In this document: in pieces, positions 54,897-63,895 of the stretch
How the letters are laid out: every line of letters starts with the position of its first letter
Position numbering within the stretch: position 1 is the first letter of the stretch
The notes under the pieces: model-generated
Database searches by the model: none
Seen by the model: only the letters and a program-made list of their open reading frames with translations
What the model was told of the DNA's origin: nothing
Made by a program: the position numbers and the translations under genes
Assembly (NCBI RefSeq): GCF_011038845.1
Contig: NZ_JAAKDW010000014.1
Location: forward strand, 1 to 64,000
DNA from: Enterococcus sp. ZJ1622
Lineage (GTDB): Bacteria > Bacillota > Bacilli > Lactobacillales > Enterococcaceae
Reading direction: 5' to 3'
DNA length: 64,000 bases

Positions 54897-55572
54897 TCAA
54901 ACAACATCGATATCTGGTATCAATCGTTTTTACGCAAAGATCTATGGATTCCTAGGGTTAGGACTAGGATTGAGTGCGATCACTTCTTACTTGGCATTAC
55001 AAGTATTCCCAGTGCAAGTCGCAACGTTTATCAACAACTTCCCGCTAGGTTTTATGGGTCTATGGATCGTTGAATTGATCTTAGTCATGGTTTTAGGCGT
55101 AAAAGCACAAAAAAATCCTAGCCTTGCGATCGGCGGATTCATCGCTTATTCCTTACTGAATGGTCTAACATTGGCAGTCACTCTTGCTTATTATGATATT
55201 GGTACGGTCACCGAAGCCTTTATCACGGCAACCTTGACATTCATGGGGATGGCTGTGGTCGGCGCTACGACGAAACGCGATCTTAGCGGGATCGGACGAG
55301 CTGGTTTGGCCGCATTGATCGGTGTCATCATCGCTATGTTCTTGAACATATTCATTTTGAGAAGCAGTGCAGTCGAATTGTTCATTTCGTTGCTGCTTGT
55401 CCTGATCTTTTCAGGGATCACTGCTTATGATAACCAAAATATTCGAAATATCTATGTGCAGACAAATGGAACAGCACATAACGGGATAGCTGTTTTCATG
55501 GCTTTACAGCTGTATCTGGATTTCATCAACTTGTTCCTAGCTTTCCTGAGAATCTTCGGACGGAACAATTAA
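54889..55572 (+). CDS. Bax-inhibitor-1/YccA-like membrane protein
   Basis: The 227-residue protein has seven predicted membrane helices and the BI-1 family ending AVFMALQLYLDFINLFLAFLRIFG, including the conserved Asp pattern (ITAYDNQNIRNIY) associated with pH-dependent calcium leak in the Bacillus homologue YetJ. The function in enterococci is not established. It overlaps the MaoC-like gene by 8 nt and ends before a strong terminator. Confidence 0.88.
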   Translation: MNNQTTSISGINRFYAKIYGFLGLGLGLSAITSYLALQVFPVQVATFINNFPLGFMGLWIVELILVMVLGVKAQKNPSLAIGGFIAYSLLNGLTLAVTLAYYDIGTVTEAFITATLTFMGMAVVGATTKRDLSGIGRAGLAALIGVIIAMFLNIFILRSSAVELFISLLLVLIFSGITAYDNQNIRNIYVQTNGTAHNGIAVFMALQLYLDFINLFLAFLRIFGRNN

Positions 55573-55597
55573 TAAAAAAGAAAATGTTTTTCTTAAA

Positions 55598-55636
55598 GGG
55601 GCTGCGCCAAAATATTTGGTGCGGCCCCGCTTTTTC
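55598..55636 (+). terminator. Terminator after the Bax-inhibitor-like gene
   Basis: GGGGCTGCGCCAAA (55598-55611) pairs with TTTGGTGCGGCCCC (55615-55628) with only G-U exceptions, followed by GCTTTTTC. Confidence 0.9.
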
Positions 55637-55700
55637 TTTTCGCATTCCGAATGATTCTTTGTTAGAATGAATAAGAACTTTACAGTAAGGAGTTAAGCAG

Positions 55701-58346
55701 ATGACAAAAAATAAATTATTACTCGTTGACGGGAACAGTGTGGCTTTTCGAGCGTTCTTCGCACTGCACAATTCGCTTGAACGATTCAAAAACAGGAATG
55801 GTCTTCATACTAATGCGATCTACGCATTCAATACGATGTTCGAAAACGTCATGCAAAAAGAACAGCCGACACATGTGTTAGTTGCCTTTGATGCCGGGAA
55901 GACGACTTTCCGGACAGAGATGTATGCAGAATACAAAGGCGGTAGATCGAAAACACCTGGCGAATTCAAAGAACAAATGCCTTATATCCGAGAGCTGCTT
56001 ACAGGTTTGGGTGTCCAGTATTATGAACTGCCGAATTACGAAGCAGATGATATCATCGGAACACTGGCAGAGACGGTAGATAAAGAAAAATTCGATGTCG
56101 TGGTGCTTTCTGGTGACCGGGATTTGACACAATTAGCTAGCAATGAGATCAAAGTCGATATTACAGTAAAAGGCGTCAGTGATATCGAAAGCTACACACC
56201 AGAACATGTCGCAGAAAAATATGACGGCTTGTCACCAAAACAGATCATCGACATGAAAGGATTAGCTGGTGATGCTTCTGACAACATTCCTGGTGTGACA
56301 AAAATCGGTGAGAAAACAGCGATCAAACTATTGAAGCAATATGGCTCTGTTGAAGGAATCTATGAGCATATCGATGAAATGAAACAAAGTAAAATGAAGG
56401 AAAACCTGATCAATGACAAAGAACAGGCTTTTTTGTCCAAACAGTTAGCCACTATCAATACCGCAGCGCCAGTAGAAGTCTCCATCGATTCCCTGAAGTA
56501 TGAAGGGAAAAATCTGGAAAAACTAGTGCCTTTCTACAAAGAAATGGATTTCAATCAGTTCTTATCCAAATTGAATGTCGTAGAAGAAGAAACACAAATG
56601 GAAGATATCCTCTTCGAAGTGGTCAACGAATACAAGGAAGAGATGTTCACGACAGACATGGCTTTGTATGTAGAGATGCTAGGCGACAATTATCATACAG
56701 AAGAGATCGTCGGGATCGCTTGGGGCTCGAAAGAAAAGATCTATGTTACGGATGACCTGTCTATTTTTGAAAACAAAGCATTCCATGACTGGCTGACCGA
56801 TGCTACTCGTCTGAAAAAAGTCTATGATGCGAAACGCACTTATGTCGCGTTGAATCGGTATACTGCAAAAACCAAAGGCATCGATTTTGACGTGCTATTA
56901 GGTGCTTATCTGCTCGATACTAACGAAAAAAGCAGTGACATCGAAGGAATTGCCGTACACTACGGCTATCATGAGATCCAGACAGATGAAGCCGTATATG
57001 GAAAAGGAGCTAAAAAAGGATTGCCGGAAGATCAAGAGGTCTTTTTTGCACACTTAGCCCGTAAAGTAGCGGCTATCAATGTATTGACACCCAAATTGAC
57101 GCACGAACTGGAAGAAAAGAACCAAGCGGATCTATTCCACAAGATGGAACTGCCTCTTTCGATCATCCTCGCAGAGATGGAGATCAGTGGGATCAAAGTA
57201 GATGCTGCACGATTACAGGAAATGAAGATCGAATTTTCTGATCGGTTACGAGAGATCGAAGAGAAGATCTATGAAGAAGCCGGAGAAGAATTCAATTTGA
57301 ATTCGCCAAAACAATTAGGTGTCGTCCTTTTTGAAAAAATGGGGCTGCCTGTCATCAAAAAAACAAAAACCGGCTACTCGACTGCCGTCGATGTGCTAGA
57401 GCAGCTTAGAGAACAGGCACCGATCGTCGAAGATATCCTGACCTATCGTCAGATTGCCAAAATCCAGTCGACTTATGTGGAAGGTCTGCTGAAAGTCATC
57501 CAATCTGATGGCAAAGTGCACACCCGCTACGTTCAGACTTTGACGCAAACAGGTCGCCTAAGCTCTGTCGATCCTAACTTGCAAAATATCCCGATCCGAC
57601 TGGAAGAAGGAAAGAAAATCCGACAAGCCTTTGTCCCAAGAGAAAAAGACTGGCTGATTTATTCTTCGGATTATTCACAAATCGAGTTGCGCGTTTTAGC
57701 CCATATCTCGAACGATGAACATCTGAAAGCCGCTTTCTTAGAAGGACAGGATATCCATGCAAGTACAGCCATGCGTGTATTCGGGATCGAAAAACCGGAA
57801 GATGTCACACCGAACATGCGCCGACAGGCAAAAGCAGTGAACTTCGGGATCGTCTATGGGATATCCGACTACGGCCTTTCCCAAAATCTAGGGATCAGTA
57901 GGAAAGCAGCCCAACAATATATCGATACCTACTTTGAAAAATATCCAGGTGTGAAAGAATACATGGAACGTATCGTAAGAGAAGCGAAAGAGCAAGGATT
58001 CGTTGAAACCTTGTATCATCGACGTCGCTATTTGCCAGATATCAATTCAAGAAATTATAACATCCGTTCCTTTGCAGAGAGAACAGCAATCAATACACCG
58101 ATCCAAGGAAGCGCAGCGGATATCCTGAAAATCGCTATGATCGAATTGGACAAGCGATTGAAAGCAGAAGGACTTAAAGCTACAATGCTTCTTCAAGTCC
58201 ACGATGAACTTGTTTTTGAAGTCCCCGAAAATGAATTGGAGACTTTGGATAAATTAGTCAGCGAAGTAATGGAGAATGCAGTTTCCCTACATGTACCGCT
58301 AGTAACAGATAGCAGTTGGGGAAAGACATGGTACGAAGCTAAATAA
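55701..58346 (+). CDS. polA: DNA polymerase I
   Basis: PolA fills gaps and removes RNA primers. The 881-residue protein has an intact 5'-3' exonuclease domain (1-290; DAGKTTFRTEMYAEYKGGR, NYEADDIIGTLAE, GDRDLTQL), a middle 3'-5' exonuclease-fold domain in which the DxE motif is replaced (ALYVEML), so proofreading is probably lost as in Bacillus and Taq enzymes, and the polymerase domain with motif A SSDYSQIELRVLAH, motif B RRQAKAVNFGIVYG and motif C QVHDELVFEVP. AAGGAG precedes ATG 55701. mutM follows after 55 bp. Confidence 0.97.
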   Translation: MTKNKLLLVDGNSVAFRAFFALHNSLERFKNRNGLHTNAIYAFNTMFENVMQKEQPTHVLVAFDAGKTTFRTEMYAEYKGGRSKTPGEFKEQMPYIRELLTGLGVQYYELPNYEADDIIGTLAETVDKEKFDVVVLSGDRDLTQLASNEIKVDITVKGVSDIESYTPEHVAEKYDGLSPKQIIDMKGLAGDASDNIPGVTKIGEKTAIKLLKQYGSVEGIYEHIDEMKQSKMKENLINDKEQAFLSKQLATINTAAPVEVSIDSLKYEGKNLEKLVPFYKEMDFNQFLSKLNVVEEETQMEDILFEVVNEYKEEMFTTDMALYVEMLGDNYHTEEIVGIAWGSKEKIYVTDDLSIFENKAFHDWLTDATRLKKVYDAKRTYVALNRYTAKTKGIDFDVLLGAYLLDTNEKSSDIEGIAVHYGYHEIQTDEAVYGKGAKKGLPEDQEVFFAHLARKVAAINVLTPKLTHELEEKNQADLFHKMELPLSIILAEMEISGIKVDAARLQEMKIEFSDRLREIEEKIYEEAGEEFNLNSPKQLGVVLFEKMGLPVIKKTKTGYSTAVDVLEQLREQAPIVEDILTYRQIAKIQSTYVEGLLKVIQSDGKVHTRYVQTLTQTGRLSSVDPNLQNIPIRLEEGKKIRQAFVPREKDWLIYSSDYSQIELRVLAHISNDEHLKAAFLEGQDIHASTAMRVFGIEKPEDVTPNMRRQAKAVNFGIVYGISDYGLSQNLGISRKAAQQYIDTYFEKYPGVKEYMERIVREAKEQGFVETLYHRRRYLPDINSRNYNIRSFAERTAINTPIQGSAADILKIAMIELDKRLKAEGLKATMLLQVHDELVFEVPENELETLDKLVSEVMENAVSLHVPLVTDSSWGKTWYEAK

Positions 58347-58401
58347 TCAGAGGAATCATCAGATAGAAGAAATCAGCAAAATTGAAGGTGAAGAAAAAGA
58401 A

Positions 58402-59250
58402 ATGCCAGAATTACCAGAAGTAGAAACGGTCCGTAAAGGATTAGAACGACTAGTGTCCGGAAAAACGATCCAGAAAGTACAAGTGTTATGGCCAAAAATC
58501 ATTGAGCAGCCAGAAGCGCCGATCTTTGAAGCTTCCTTAGTCGGCGAGACGATTGAATCAATTGGACGAAGAGGCAAATTCTTGATTTTCCACTTGAGCC
58601 ACTATGAATTGATCTCTCATTTGCGTATGGAAGGGAAATATCAATTTACTGAAAAAAACGAACCAATCGACAAACACACGCATGTGATTTTCTTTTTTGA
58701 AGACGGAAGCCAGCTGCGTTATAACGACGTACGGAAATTCGGGCGCATGACGATCGTCGAGAAGGGTGCAAGTGATACGTACCGAGGGATCATGAAATTA
58801 GGGCCTGAGCCCTTACCGGAATATTTTACTCTTGATGTATTCGAAGCAGGGTTGAAAAAGTCGCATAAAGCGATCAAGCCGCTGCTGCTGGATCAGCGTT
58901 TAGTGACAGGTCTAGGCAATATTTATGTGGATGAAGCACTTTGGGAAGCGAAGATCCATCCTGAACAGCCAGCGAATACGTTGCGACCAAAAGAAGTCGA
59001 GCGTTTGAGACTTTCGATCATCGATGTATTGTCTCGTGCGATTGAAGCAGGCGGAACGACGATCCGAAGCTATTTGAATGCATTAGGCGAATCAGGTGGT
59101 TTCCAAGTAGCATTGCATGTGTATCAGCAAACTGGAAAGCCATGCATCCGTTGTGGTACACCAATCATCAAGACGAAAGTAGCGCAAAGGGGGACTCACT
59201 ATTGTCCAAATTGCCAGCAGTTGAGAATACCAAAAAAGGATACGTACTAG
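58402..59250 (+). CDS. mutM: Formamidopyrimidine-DNA glycosylase
   Basis: MutM removes 8-oxoguanine and formamidopyrimidines and nicks the DNA. The 282-residue protein has the N-terminal catalytic PELPEVETV (Pro after the cleaved Met, and Glu), the H2TH region near VTGLGNIYVDEALW, the catalytic-loop lysine LLLDQ context, and a C-terminal zinc finger CIRCGTPI..CPNCQ. The last 49 bp overlap the start of coaE in another frame. The polA-mutM-coaE order is conserved in Firmicutes. Confidence 0.96.
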   Translation: MPELPEVETVRKGLERLVSGKTIQKVQVLWPKIIEQPEAPIFEASLVGETIESIGRRGKFLIFHLSHYELISHLRMEGKYQFTEKNEPIDKHTHVIFFFEDGSQLRYNDVRKFGRMTIVEKGASDTYRGIMKLGPEPLPEYFTLDVFEAGLKKSHKAIKPLLLDQRLVTGLGNIYVDEALWEAKIHPEQPANTLRPKEVERLRLSIIDVLSRAIEAGGTTIRSYLNALGESGGFQVALHVYQQTGKPCIRCGTPIIKTKVAQRGTHYCPNCQQLRIPKKDTY

Positions 59251-59837
59251 GATTGACCGGCGGGATCGCCACTGGAAAAAGTACAGTTGCTGTTGTATTT
59301 CAAAAGCACGGTATCCCGATCATCGACGGCGATCTCATCGCTCGAGAAGCAGTGGCTCCTCAAACACCGGGACTTGCTGCGATCGTGAAAGAATTTGGCA
59401 AAGAAATGTTGCAAGAAGACGGTCAGCTCGATCGGAAAAAGCTGGGGAACATTATCTTCTCGTCTGAAGAAGACCGGCATCGATTGGATCAGCTGCTTGA
59501 CCCGTTCATCCGTACACGTATAAAAGAACAGATCAATCGTCAACGTGAAGTTTCTTCTTTAGTGGTCGTGGATATCCCTCTGCTCTACGAAGGGCACTAC
59601 GATCGTTATATGGACGCGGTTGCGGTCGTCTATACAACGGAGGCAGTACAGATTGAGCGGTTGATGGCACGAAACCAGTTGACCGAAAAAGAAGCAAAGC
59701 AACGAATCGCAAGTCAGCTTTCCGTGGAAAAGAAAAAGCAGTTAGCTGATATCGTATTCGATAATAATGGCACGAAAGAACATCTGACGACTCAAGTCGA
59801 AAAGTGGCTTTTTGCCTTCTTCGATCGCTTTCTTTGA
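59202..59837 (+). CDS. coaE: Dephospho-CoA kinase
   Basis: CoaE phosphorylates dephospho-CoA in the last step of CoA synthesis. The 211-residue product starts at TTG 59202 behind AAAGGGGG (about 8 nt away); there is no ATG near the expected N-terminus. The P-loop GLTGGIATGKST lies near residue 15, with the IIDGDLIAREAV and VVVDIPLLYEGHYD segments downstream. It overlaps mutM by 49 nt, so its ribosome site lies inside the mutM zinc-finger codons and expression is probably coupled. A TTG further downstream (59211) would shorten it by three codons. Confidence 0.9.
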   Translation: MSKLPAVENTKKGYVLGLTGGIATGKSTVAVVFQKHGIPIIDGDLIAREAVAPQTPGLAAIVKEFGKEMLQEDGQLDRKKLGNIIFSSEEDRHRLDQLLDPFIRTRIKEQINRQREVSSLVVVDIPLLYEGHYDRYMDAVAVVYTTEAVQIERLMARNQLTEKEAKQRIASQLSVEKKKQLADIVFDNNGTKEHLTTQVEKWLFAFFDRFL

Positions 59838-59862
59838 GTATATCCGCGGACTTTGCTATGCT
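59834..59862 (+). promoter_or_regulatory. Promoter of the CsbD-like gene
   Basis: TTGAGT (59834-59839), 17 bp, TATGCT (59857-59862); it begins on the coaE stop codon. The start codon is 28 bp downstream. Confidence 0.6.
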
Positions 59863-59889
59863 AAGATTATAGAAAAGGGAGGGATAGCG

Positions 59890-60222
59890 ATGGGAACGAT
59901 TAAGAACCAGAAAGACAAAGTTTTAGGAACGGCAAAAGAGAAACTTGGCGAGATTCTTAACAAAGAAGAGCTGAAAGATGAAGGTCGTGCACAAACAGAA
60001 GCCGCAGAAGAAAAAGCAGCGCAATATCAAGCACGTATCGATGAACTTGAAGACCAGCAGGCAGAAAAAGAAGCGAAAACGCAGGATCTGACACAAGAGC
60101 GCAAAAAAGACCAGCCTGATCGATCAAAAACGCCTCTTCCCGAAGATGAGCATATCCCCGATCAGCAAAAAATCGAAGAGCAGCGGATGAAGCATTATAC
60201 TGGGATCGAAGAAAAGCTGTAG
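59890..60222 (+). CDS. CsbD-like stress protein
   Basis: The 110-residue highly charged protein opens MGTIKNQKDKVLGTAKEKLGE, a CsbD-type helix repeat, and continues as a long polar helix rich in Glu, Lys, Gln and Ala (residues 25-75), then a disordered acidic tail. CsbD-like proteins are induced by general stress in Bacillus; the molecular role is not known. GGAGGG precedes ATG 59890 and a terminator follows. It is a monocistronic unit with its own promoter. Confidence 0.8.
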   Translation: MGTIKNQKDKVLGTAKEKLGEILNKEELKDEGRAQTEAAEEKAAQYQARIDELEDQQAEKEAKTQDLTQERKKDQPDRSKTPLPEDEHIPDQQKIEEQRMKHYTGIEEKL

Positions 60223-60258
60223 ACACAGTGCTGGAACGAAAATAGCTTCAAGCATGAG

Positions 60259-60290
60259 AGGTAGGGACAAATCTGTCCTTGCCTTTTTTT
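60259..60290 (+). terminator. Terminator after the CsbD-like gene
   Basis: AGGTAGGGACA (60259-60269) pairs with TGTCCTTGCCT (60274-60284) with two G-U pairs, then TTTTTT. Confidence 0.8.
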
Positions 60291-60450
60291 GCTTGGTAAA
60301 AAGCAGTTTTTTCAAGAAAAAGATATGTATTTGTATTGCCTCGGCTGTCCCGATTTGCTTTTTTGAACTTTTTACGCACAAAAGCAGAAAAAAATGTTCT
60401 TATATTCGTGCTTTTTTTAGCTTGGACAGTCGCGTTTCACATTTGTTTCG

Positions 60451-60472
60451 TGTTATAATACAACTAGTTGTA
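60451..60472 (+). promoter_or_regulatory. nrdR-dnaB-dnaI promoter with 14-bp palindrome
   Basis: TATAAT (60454-60459) with TGT before it makes an extended -10; no good -35 is visible. TACAACTAGTTGTA (60459-60472), a perfect palindrome, directly follows and would cover the transcription start, so a repressor could act there. It does not look like the known NrdR box (ACAC(A/T)ATAT-type). The nrdR start is 52 bp downstream. Confidence 0.55.
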
Positions 60473-60523
60473 AAGAAGAAAGCATTCCTTAGATAAATAC
60501 AGTCATGCAAGAGGTGAAACCAA

Positions 60524-61024
60524 ATGAGATGTCCGAGATGTCAACACAATAATTCCAGAGTAATCGACAGCCGGCAAGCAGATGACGGACGGGCGATCCG
60601 CCGCCGTCGCGAATGCGAGAATTGTTCTTTCCGTTTCACAACATTTGAACGGATCGAAGCCGCACCGCTGCTGGTCATCAAAAAGAACGGCGAACGTGAA
60701 GAGTTCAATCGAGACAAGATCCTGAGAGGGCTGATCCGTTCTGCAGAAAAAAGACCTGTTGCAATGGAACAAATGGAACAGATCGTCAATCATGTGGAGA
60801 ACCGTGTCCGCAGCTTAGGAGAGAATGAAGTATCGACAAATCTGATCGGCGAATATGTGATGGAAGACCTAGTCGATCTTGATGAGATCGCTTATATACG
60901 TTTCGCAAGTGTCTACCGGCAATTCAAAGATATGTCTGTTTTTCTGAAAGAATTACAGGAAATTGTTGATAAGGCAAAAGAAAACAACAAAGAAACAACG
61001 AAAGAAAATGATAAGAACGATTAA
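60524..61024 (+). CDS. nrdR: Transcriptional repressor NrdR
   Basis: NrdR represses ribonucleotide reductase genes in response to the ATP/dATP balance. The 166-residue protein has the N-terminal zinc ribbon (MRCPRCQ and [13 protein letters not shown]) and the nucleotide-binding ATP-cone domain ([21 protein letters not shown] onward), both complete, plus a Lys/Asn/Glu-rich tail. AAGAGGTGA precedes ATG 60524. The nrdR-dnaB-dnaI order is standard in Firmicutes. Confidence 0.96.
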   Translation: MRCPRCQHNNSRVIDSRQADDGRAIRRRRECENCSFRFTTFERIEAAPLLVIKKNGEREEFNRDKILRGLIRSAEKRPVAMEQMEQIVNHVENRVRSLGENEVSTNLIGEYVMEDLVDLDEIAYIRFASVYRQFKDMSVFLKELQEIVDKAKENNKETTKENDKND

Positions 61025-61066
61025 TCAGTCATAAGTAAGAATTGAGAAGTAAAAGGGGGCATTTCC

Positions 61067-62440
61067 TTGGAAAATGCTTGGAAAGAGCTTCAGCCGAAAA
61101 ATATTTACCAAGGAAGAAAAGCTGGTCCGTTGAAAGAAGAAAGCCGATCAGCTTTGCTCTATCTGTACCAGCCACTGATTGGCGGAGAAGCCTTGAGTAT
61201 CTATTTCACGCTTTTAACAGAAGTCTCGCAAGAAACAGGACAAGGACCAGAAGGACTCCATGCAGATCTTCTGAGCAGTCTAAACTGTGGGATACCACAA
61301 TTTTATGAAGCGCGAAAAAAACTGGAAGGGATCGGCTTGTTGGAGGTCTATTACAAAGAAGATCCGAGTTTAGGCTCTTGCTTTATCTATGAGTTGTTAG
61401 AACCTATCGCGCCGCAGGAATTTTTCAAAGATTCTGTTTTAGCCTTCTTATTGCTGGAAAAAGTTGGTGAACGCCGCTTCAATCAACTGGTCCGATTGTT
61501 CGAACCTAAAACATTCTCTGGCGAAGGCTATCGGAAAGTAACCAAAAAATTCCTAGAAGTCTATCGTTTCAGTGAGGATGCCTATGCGGCAGATCAAAAG
61601 AAAATCGAATCACTAGCTGACACATTTGCGAAGGCTGCCAAGAAACCGCTGCTTGAAAACCGTTCGGCGATCGACTGGCAGTTTTTGACTGACTGGCTTG
61701 AAAAAAAACACATCGCAAAACTCGAAAAGCAAGTGGTCGATCAAATCGACATGTATCATCAGCTCTATGGATTCGATGAATTGACACTAGGTGATCTGAT
61801 CGTTCAAGCGTATGATTTTACGGAAGAAAAAGTCTCTATCAAAGAGATGCAGAAAATCGTGCTGGCACTGAATCGGACGTCAAGGCCTCAAGCCAAGGAG
61901 AAACAGATAGAAGACAAACCGGAAGTAGTGATACAGACAAAAGAACCACTTCCTAATGCAGCGGTCCAACTGATCAAGGAGGCACAAAGCATCCCGCCAA
62001 TGAAATATTTGGAAGCAATAAAAAGAGAAAAAGGCGGGTATGTCTCGAAACAGGAGAGCTGGCTGATGCAAGATCTCATCTCGCAATCCGGCCTTTCGAA
62101 CAGCGTGATCAACATATTGCTGAACTACGTACTGGTTATCCAGGATCGCGCTAGTCTGACGGCTTCCTATGCCAATGCAATCGCAAATGAATGGGCACAA
62201 AAGAAGATCACGACAGCTGAAGAAGCAATCCAGCATATACGAAAGATCAGCAGTGAAGCAAAACAAACGAAGCAAAACAAACAGCAAAATTATCCAGCGA
62301 ATCGACGGAAGGTCCGGCGGGAAAAGCTGCCTGACTGGGTGAACCAGCCAAAAGATGAAACTCAGATCAGCAGCGAGAAAAAAGCAGAGATCGACCGGCG
62401 CTTTAAAGAATACCTTGCAAAAAAGGAGGGTGACAGCTGA
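61067..62440 (+). CDS. dnaB: Replication initiation and membrane attachment protein DnaB
   Basis: In Firmicutes this DnaB is a primosome protein (not the replicative helicase) that helps load the helicase at oriC and at restart sites. The 457-residue protein has the N-terminal DnaB winged-helix region (NIYQGRKAGPLKEESRSALL), DnaD-type helical domains, a second with GYVSKQESWLMQDLI near residue 325, and a basic C-terminal end. It starts with TTG 61067 behind AAGGGGG. Its stop overlaps the dnaI start by one base. Confidence 0.92.
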   Translation: MENAWKELQPKNIYQGRKAGPLKEESRSALLYLYQPLIGGEALSIYFTLLTEVSQETGQGPEGLHADLLSSLNCGIPQFYEARKKLEGIGLLEVYYKEDPSLGSCFIYELLEPIAPQEFFKDSVLAFLLLEKVGERRFNQLVRLFEPKTFSGEGYRKVTKKFLEVYRFSEDAYAADQKKIESLADTFAKAAKKPLLENRSAIDWQFLTDWLEKKHIAKLEKQVVDQIDMYHQLYGFDELTLGDLIVQAYDFTEEKVSIKEMQKIVLALNRTSRPQAKEKQIEDKPEVVIQTKEPLPNAAVQLIKEAQSIPPMKYLEAIKREKGGYVSKQESWLMQDLISQSGLSNSVINILLNYVLVIQDRASLTASYANAIANEWAQKKITTAEEAIQHIRKISSEAKQTKQNKQQNYPANRRKVRREKLPDWVNQPKDETQISSEKKAEIDRRFKEYLAKKEGDS

Positions 62441-63366
62441 TGGAAGACGTAGGAAAAGAATTAAAAAAAATCATCAGCAGACGAGACTATCAGGAGAAGT
62501 ATGCTGAAATGATCGCTGAAGTCTTGGATGATACGGATGTTCAAACCTTTCTTGCTGCACATCGTGAAGAATTGACACAAGCAGACATCGAAAAAAGCTA
62601 CGCGAAATTATATGAATTCGTGCAGGAAAAACGGAAATATCAACGAAACGATCCTACGATGATCGCACCAGGCTATGAACCGAAATTAACATTGAATTTC
62701 CATTATGTGGACGTCACTTATGTACCGACTGAAGCATTGCTGGCTCGCCAGAAACAAGAAGAGATCAGAAGTCGAGTGAAGGCGATGGACATGCCGAAAG
62801 ATATCCAATCGGCCTCATTCGAGAATTTCGAACGAACCGATGGACGCGGGTACGCTAGTTTAGAGGCATTGGATTTTGTCGAGCAGTATACAGCGGATCC
62901 GAAAGGGTATCATAAGGGACTCTACCTAGTAGGGAGCTTCGGCATCGGAAAAACCTATCTTCTTGGCGCTACGGCACGTGAACTTGCAATTGCTGGATTC
63001 ACGACGACTCTGGTCCACTTCCCGACATTCGCTGTTGAGATGAAGCAAGCGATCGGAAAAGATCAGGTGGCTGAAAAACTTGATGCGGTAAAACGTTCGC
63101 CTATTTTGATGATGGATGATATCGGAGCAGATGCGATGAGCAGTTGGATACGTGATGAAGTATTCGGCGTTATCTTACAATATAGGATGCAAGAACAATT
63201 GCCGACCTTCTTTTCATCAAATTTCACCATGGATGAATTAGAGCAGCATTTGGCCGTGACACAGCGCGGAGACGAAGAACCATTGAAAGCAAAACGGATC
63301 ATGGAACGAATCCGCTATTTGACCAAAGAGATTGAAATGACAGGGCGCAACCGTCGCAATGGCTGA
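62440..63366 (+). CDS. dnaI: Primosomal protein DnaI, helicase loader
   Basis: DnaI is the AAA+ ATPase that loads the replicative helicase with DnaB and DnaD. The 308-residue protein has an N-terminal helicase-binding region, then Walker A VGSFGIGKTYLLGA near residue 168, Walker B ILMMDDIGAD and the sensor I segment TFFSSNFT. ATG 62440 overlaps the dnaB stop (TGATG). It is the last replication gene of this operon. Confidence 0.93.
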   Translation: MEDVGKELKKIISRRDYQEKYAEMIAEVLDDTDVQTFLAAHREELTQADIEKSYAKLYEFVQEKRKYQRNDPTMIAPGYEPKLTLNFHYVDVTYVPTEALLARQKQEEIRSRVKAMDMPKDIQSASFENFERTDGRGYASLEALDFVEQYTADPKGYHKGLYLVGSFGIGKTYLLGATARELAIAGFTTTLVHFPTFAVEMKQAIGKDQVAEKLDAVKRSPILMMDDIGADAMSSWIRDEVFGVILQYRMQEQLPTFFSSNFTMDELEQHLAVTQRGDEEPLKAKRIMERIRYLTKEIEMTGRNRRNG

Positions 63367-63386
63367 TCTTGATAAGGAGAGACGGA

Positions 63387-63809
63387 GTGAAAAAAATAAC
63401 CTTGTACTTGTTAACTGCTAGCACATTGCTTTTTCTATTTGGCTGTTCCAGCACAGTCGATTCAGATGTGACAGACATGGAAAAAGAAACGGTGAATGAG
63501 CAAATAGATGAATTGGCTGAAGATGAATACACGATCATCGAAGCAACAGTGAAATCAATTCATCCGAGCGGTTCAGCCATCTTCCACCATCTGAAAACTA
63601 TAAAAGAAGCACCCGATACAGTAAAGTTTCATGGGGAATGTGAGACAACTATCTCTTTGATTACGAAAAAGCTAGCGGATGTTGCTGCTTTACGTTTACA
63701 AGAAGGGGATAGGGTCGCAGTGACGGTCAAGGCACGTTTCTCGCAAACGAGAGAATATCCAGGCAAAATTCACGAAAGCTTTGTTATGAAGATAGATCGT
63801 GCAAAATGA
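63387..63809 (+). CDS. Putative lipoprotein
   Basis: The start is GTG 63387 (MKKITLYLLTAS) with AAGGAGAG about 6 nt upstream. A lipobox LFGC at residues 17-20 follows a hydrophobic signal, so the mature 121-residue protein is probably lipid-anchored outside. The mature part is acidic at first (STVDSDVTDMEKE), then strand-rich (EYTIIEATVKSIHPSG; GDRVAVTVKARF), as in OB-like or beta-barrel folds. It follows dnaI by 20 bp and may share its transcript. Family not recognised. Confidence 0.7.
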   Translation: MKKITLYLLTASTLLFLFGCSSTVDSDVTDMEKETVNEQIDELAEDEYTIIEATVKSIHPSGSAIFHHLKTIKEAPDTVKFHGECETTISLITKKLADVAALRLQEGDRVAVTVKARFSQTREYPGKIHESFVMKIDRAK

Positions 63810-63895
63810 TAAGCACTCTATCGCTTGAAAATGTAAAATAACCAAATGATATACACCGAAATAAGTAGTGCAAAAACTTACACGGAGGATGTTAT

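Larger units (their letters stand above)
60223..60523 (+). other. Intergenic region between the CsbD-like gene and nrdR
   Basis: About 300 bp without a gene. It contains the terminator at 60259-60290, an A/T-rich middle without signals I can name, and the nrdR promoter with palindrome at 60451-60472. Confidence 0.6.

Noticed and set aside
60223-60290. Possible further member of the modular repeat family (TGCTGGAACG then terminator)
   Set aside because: Only a 7-8 base word resembles the family flank, and the terminator stem differs.
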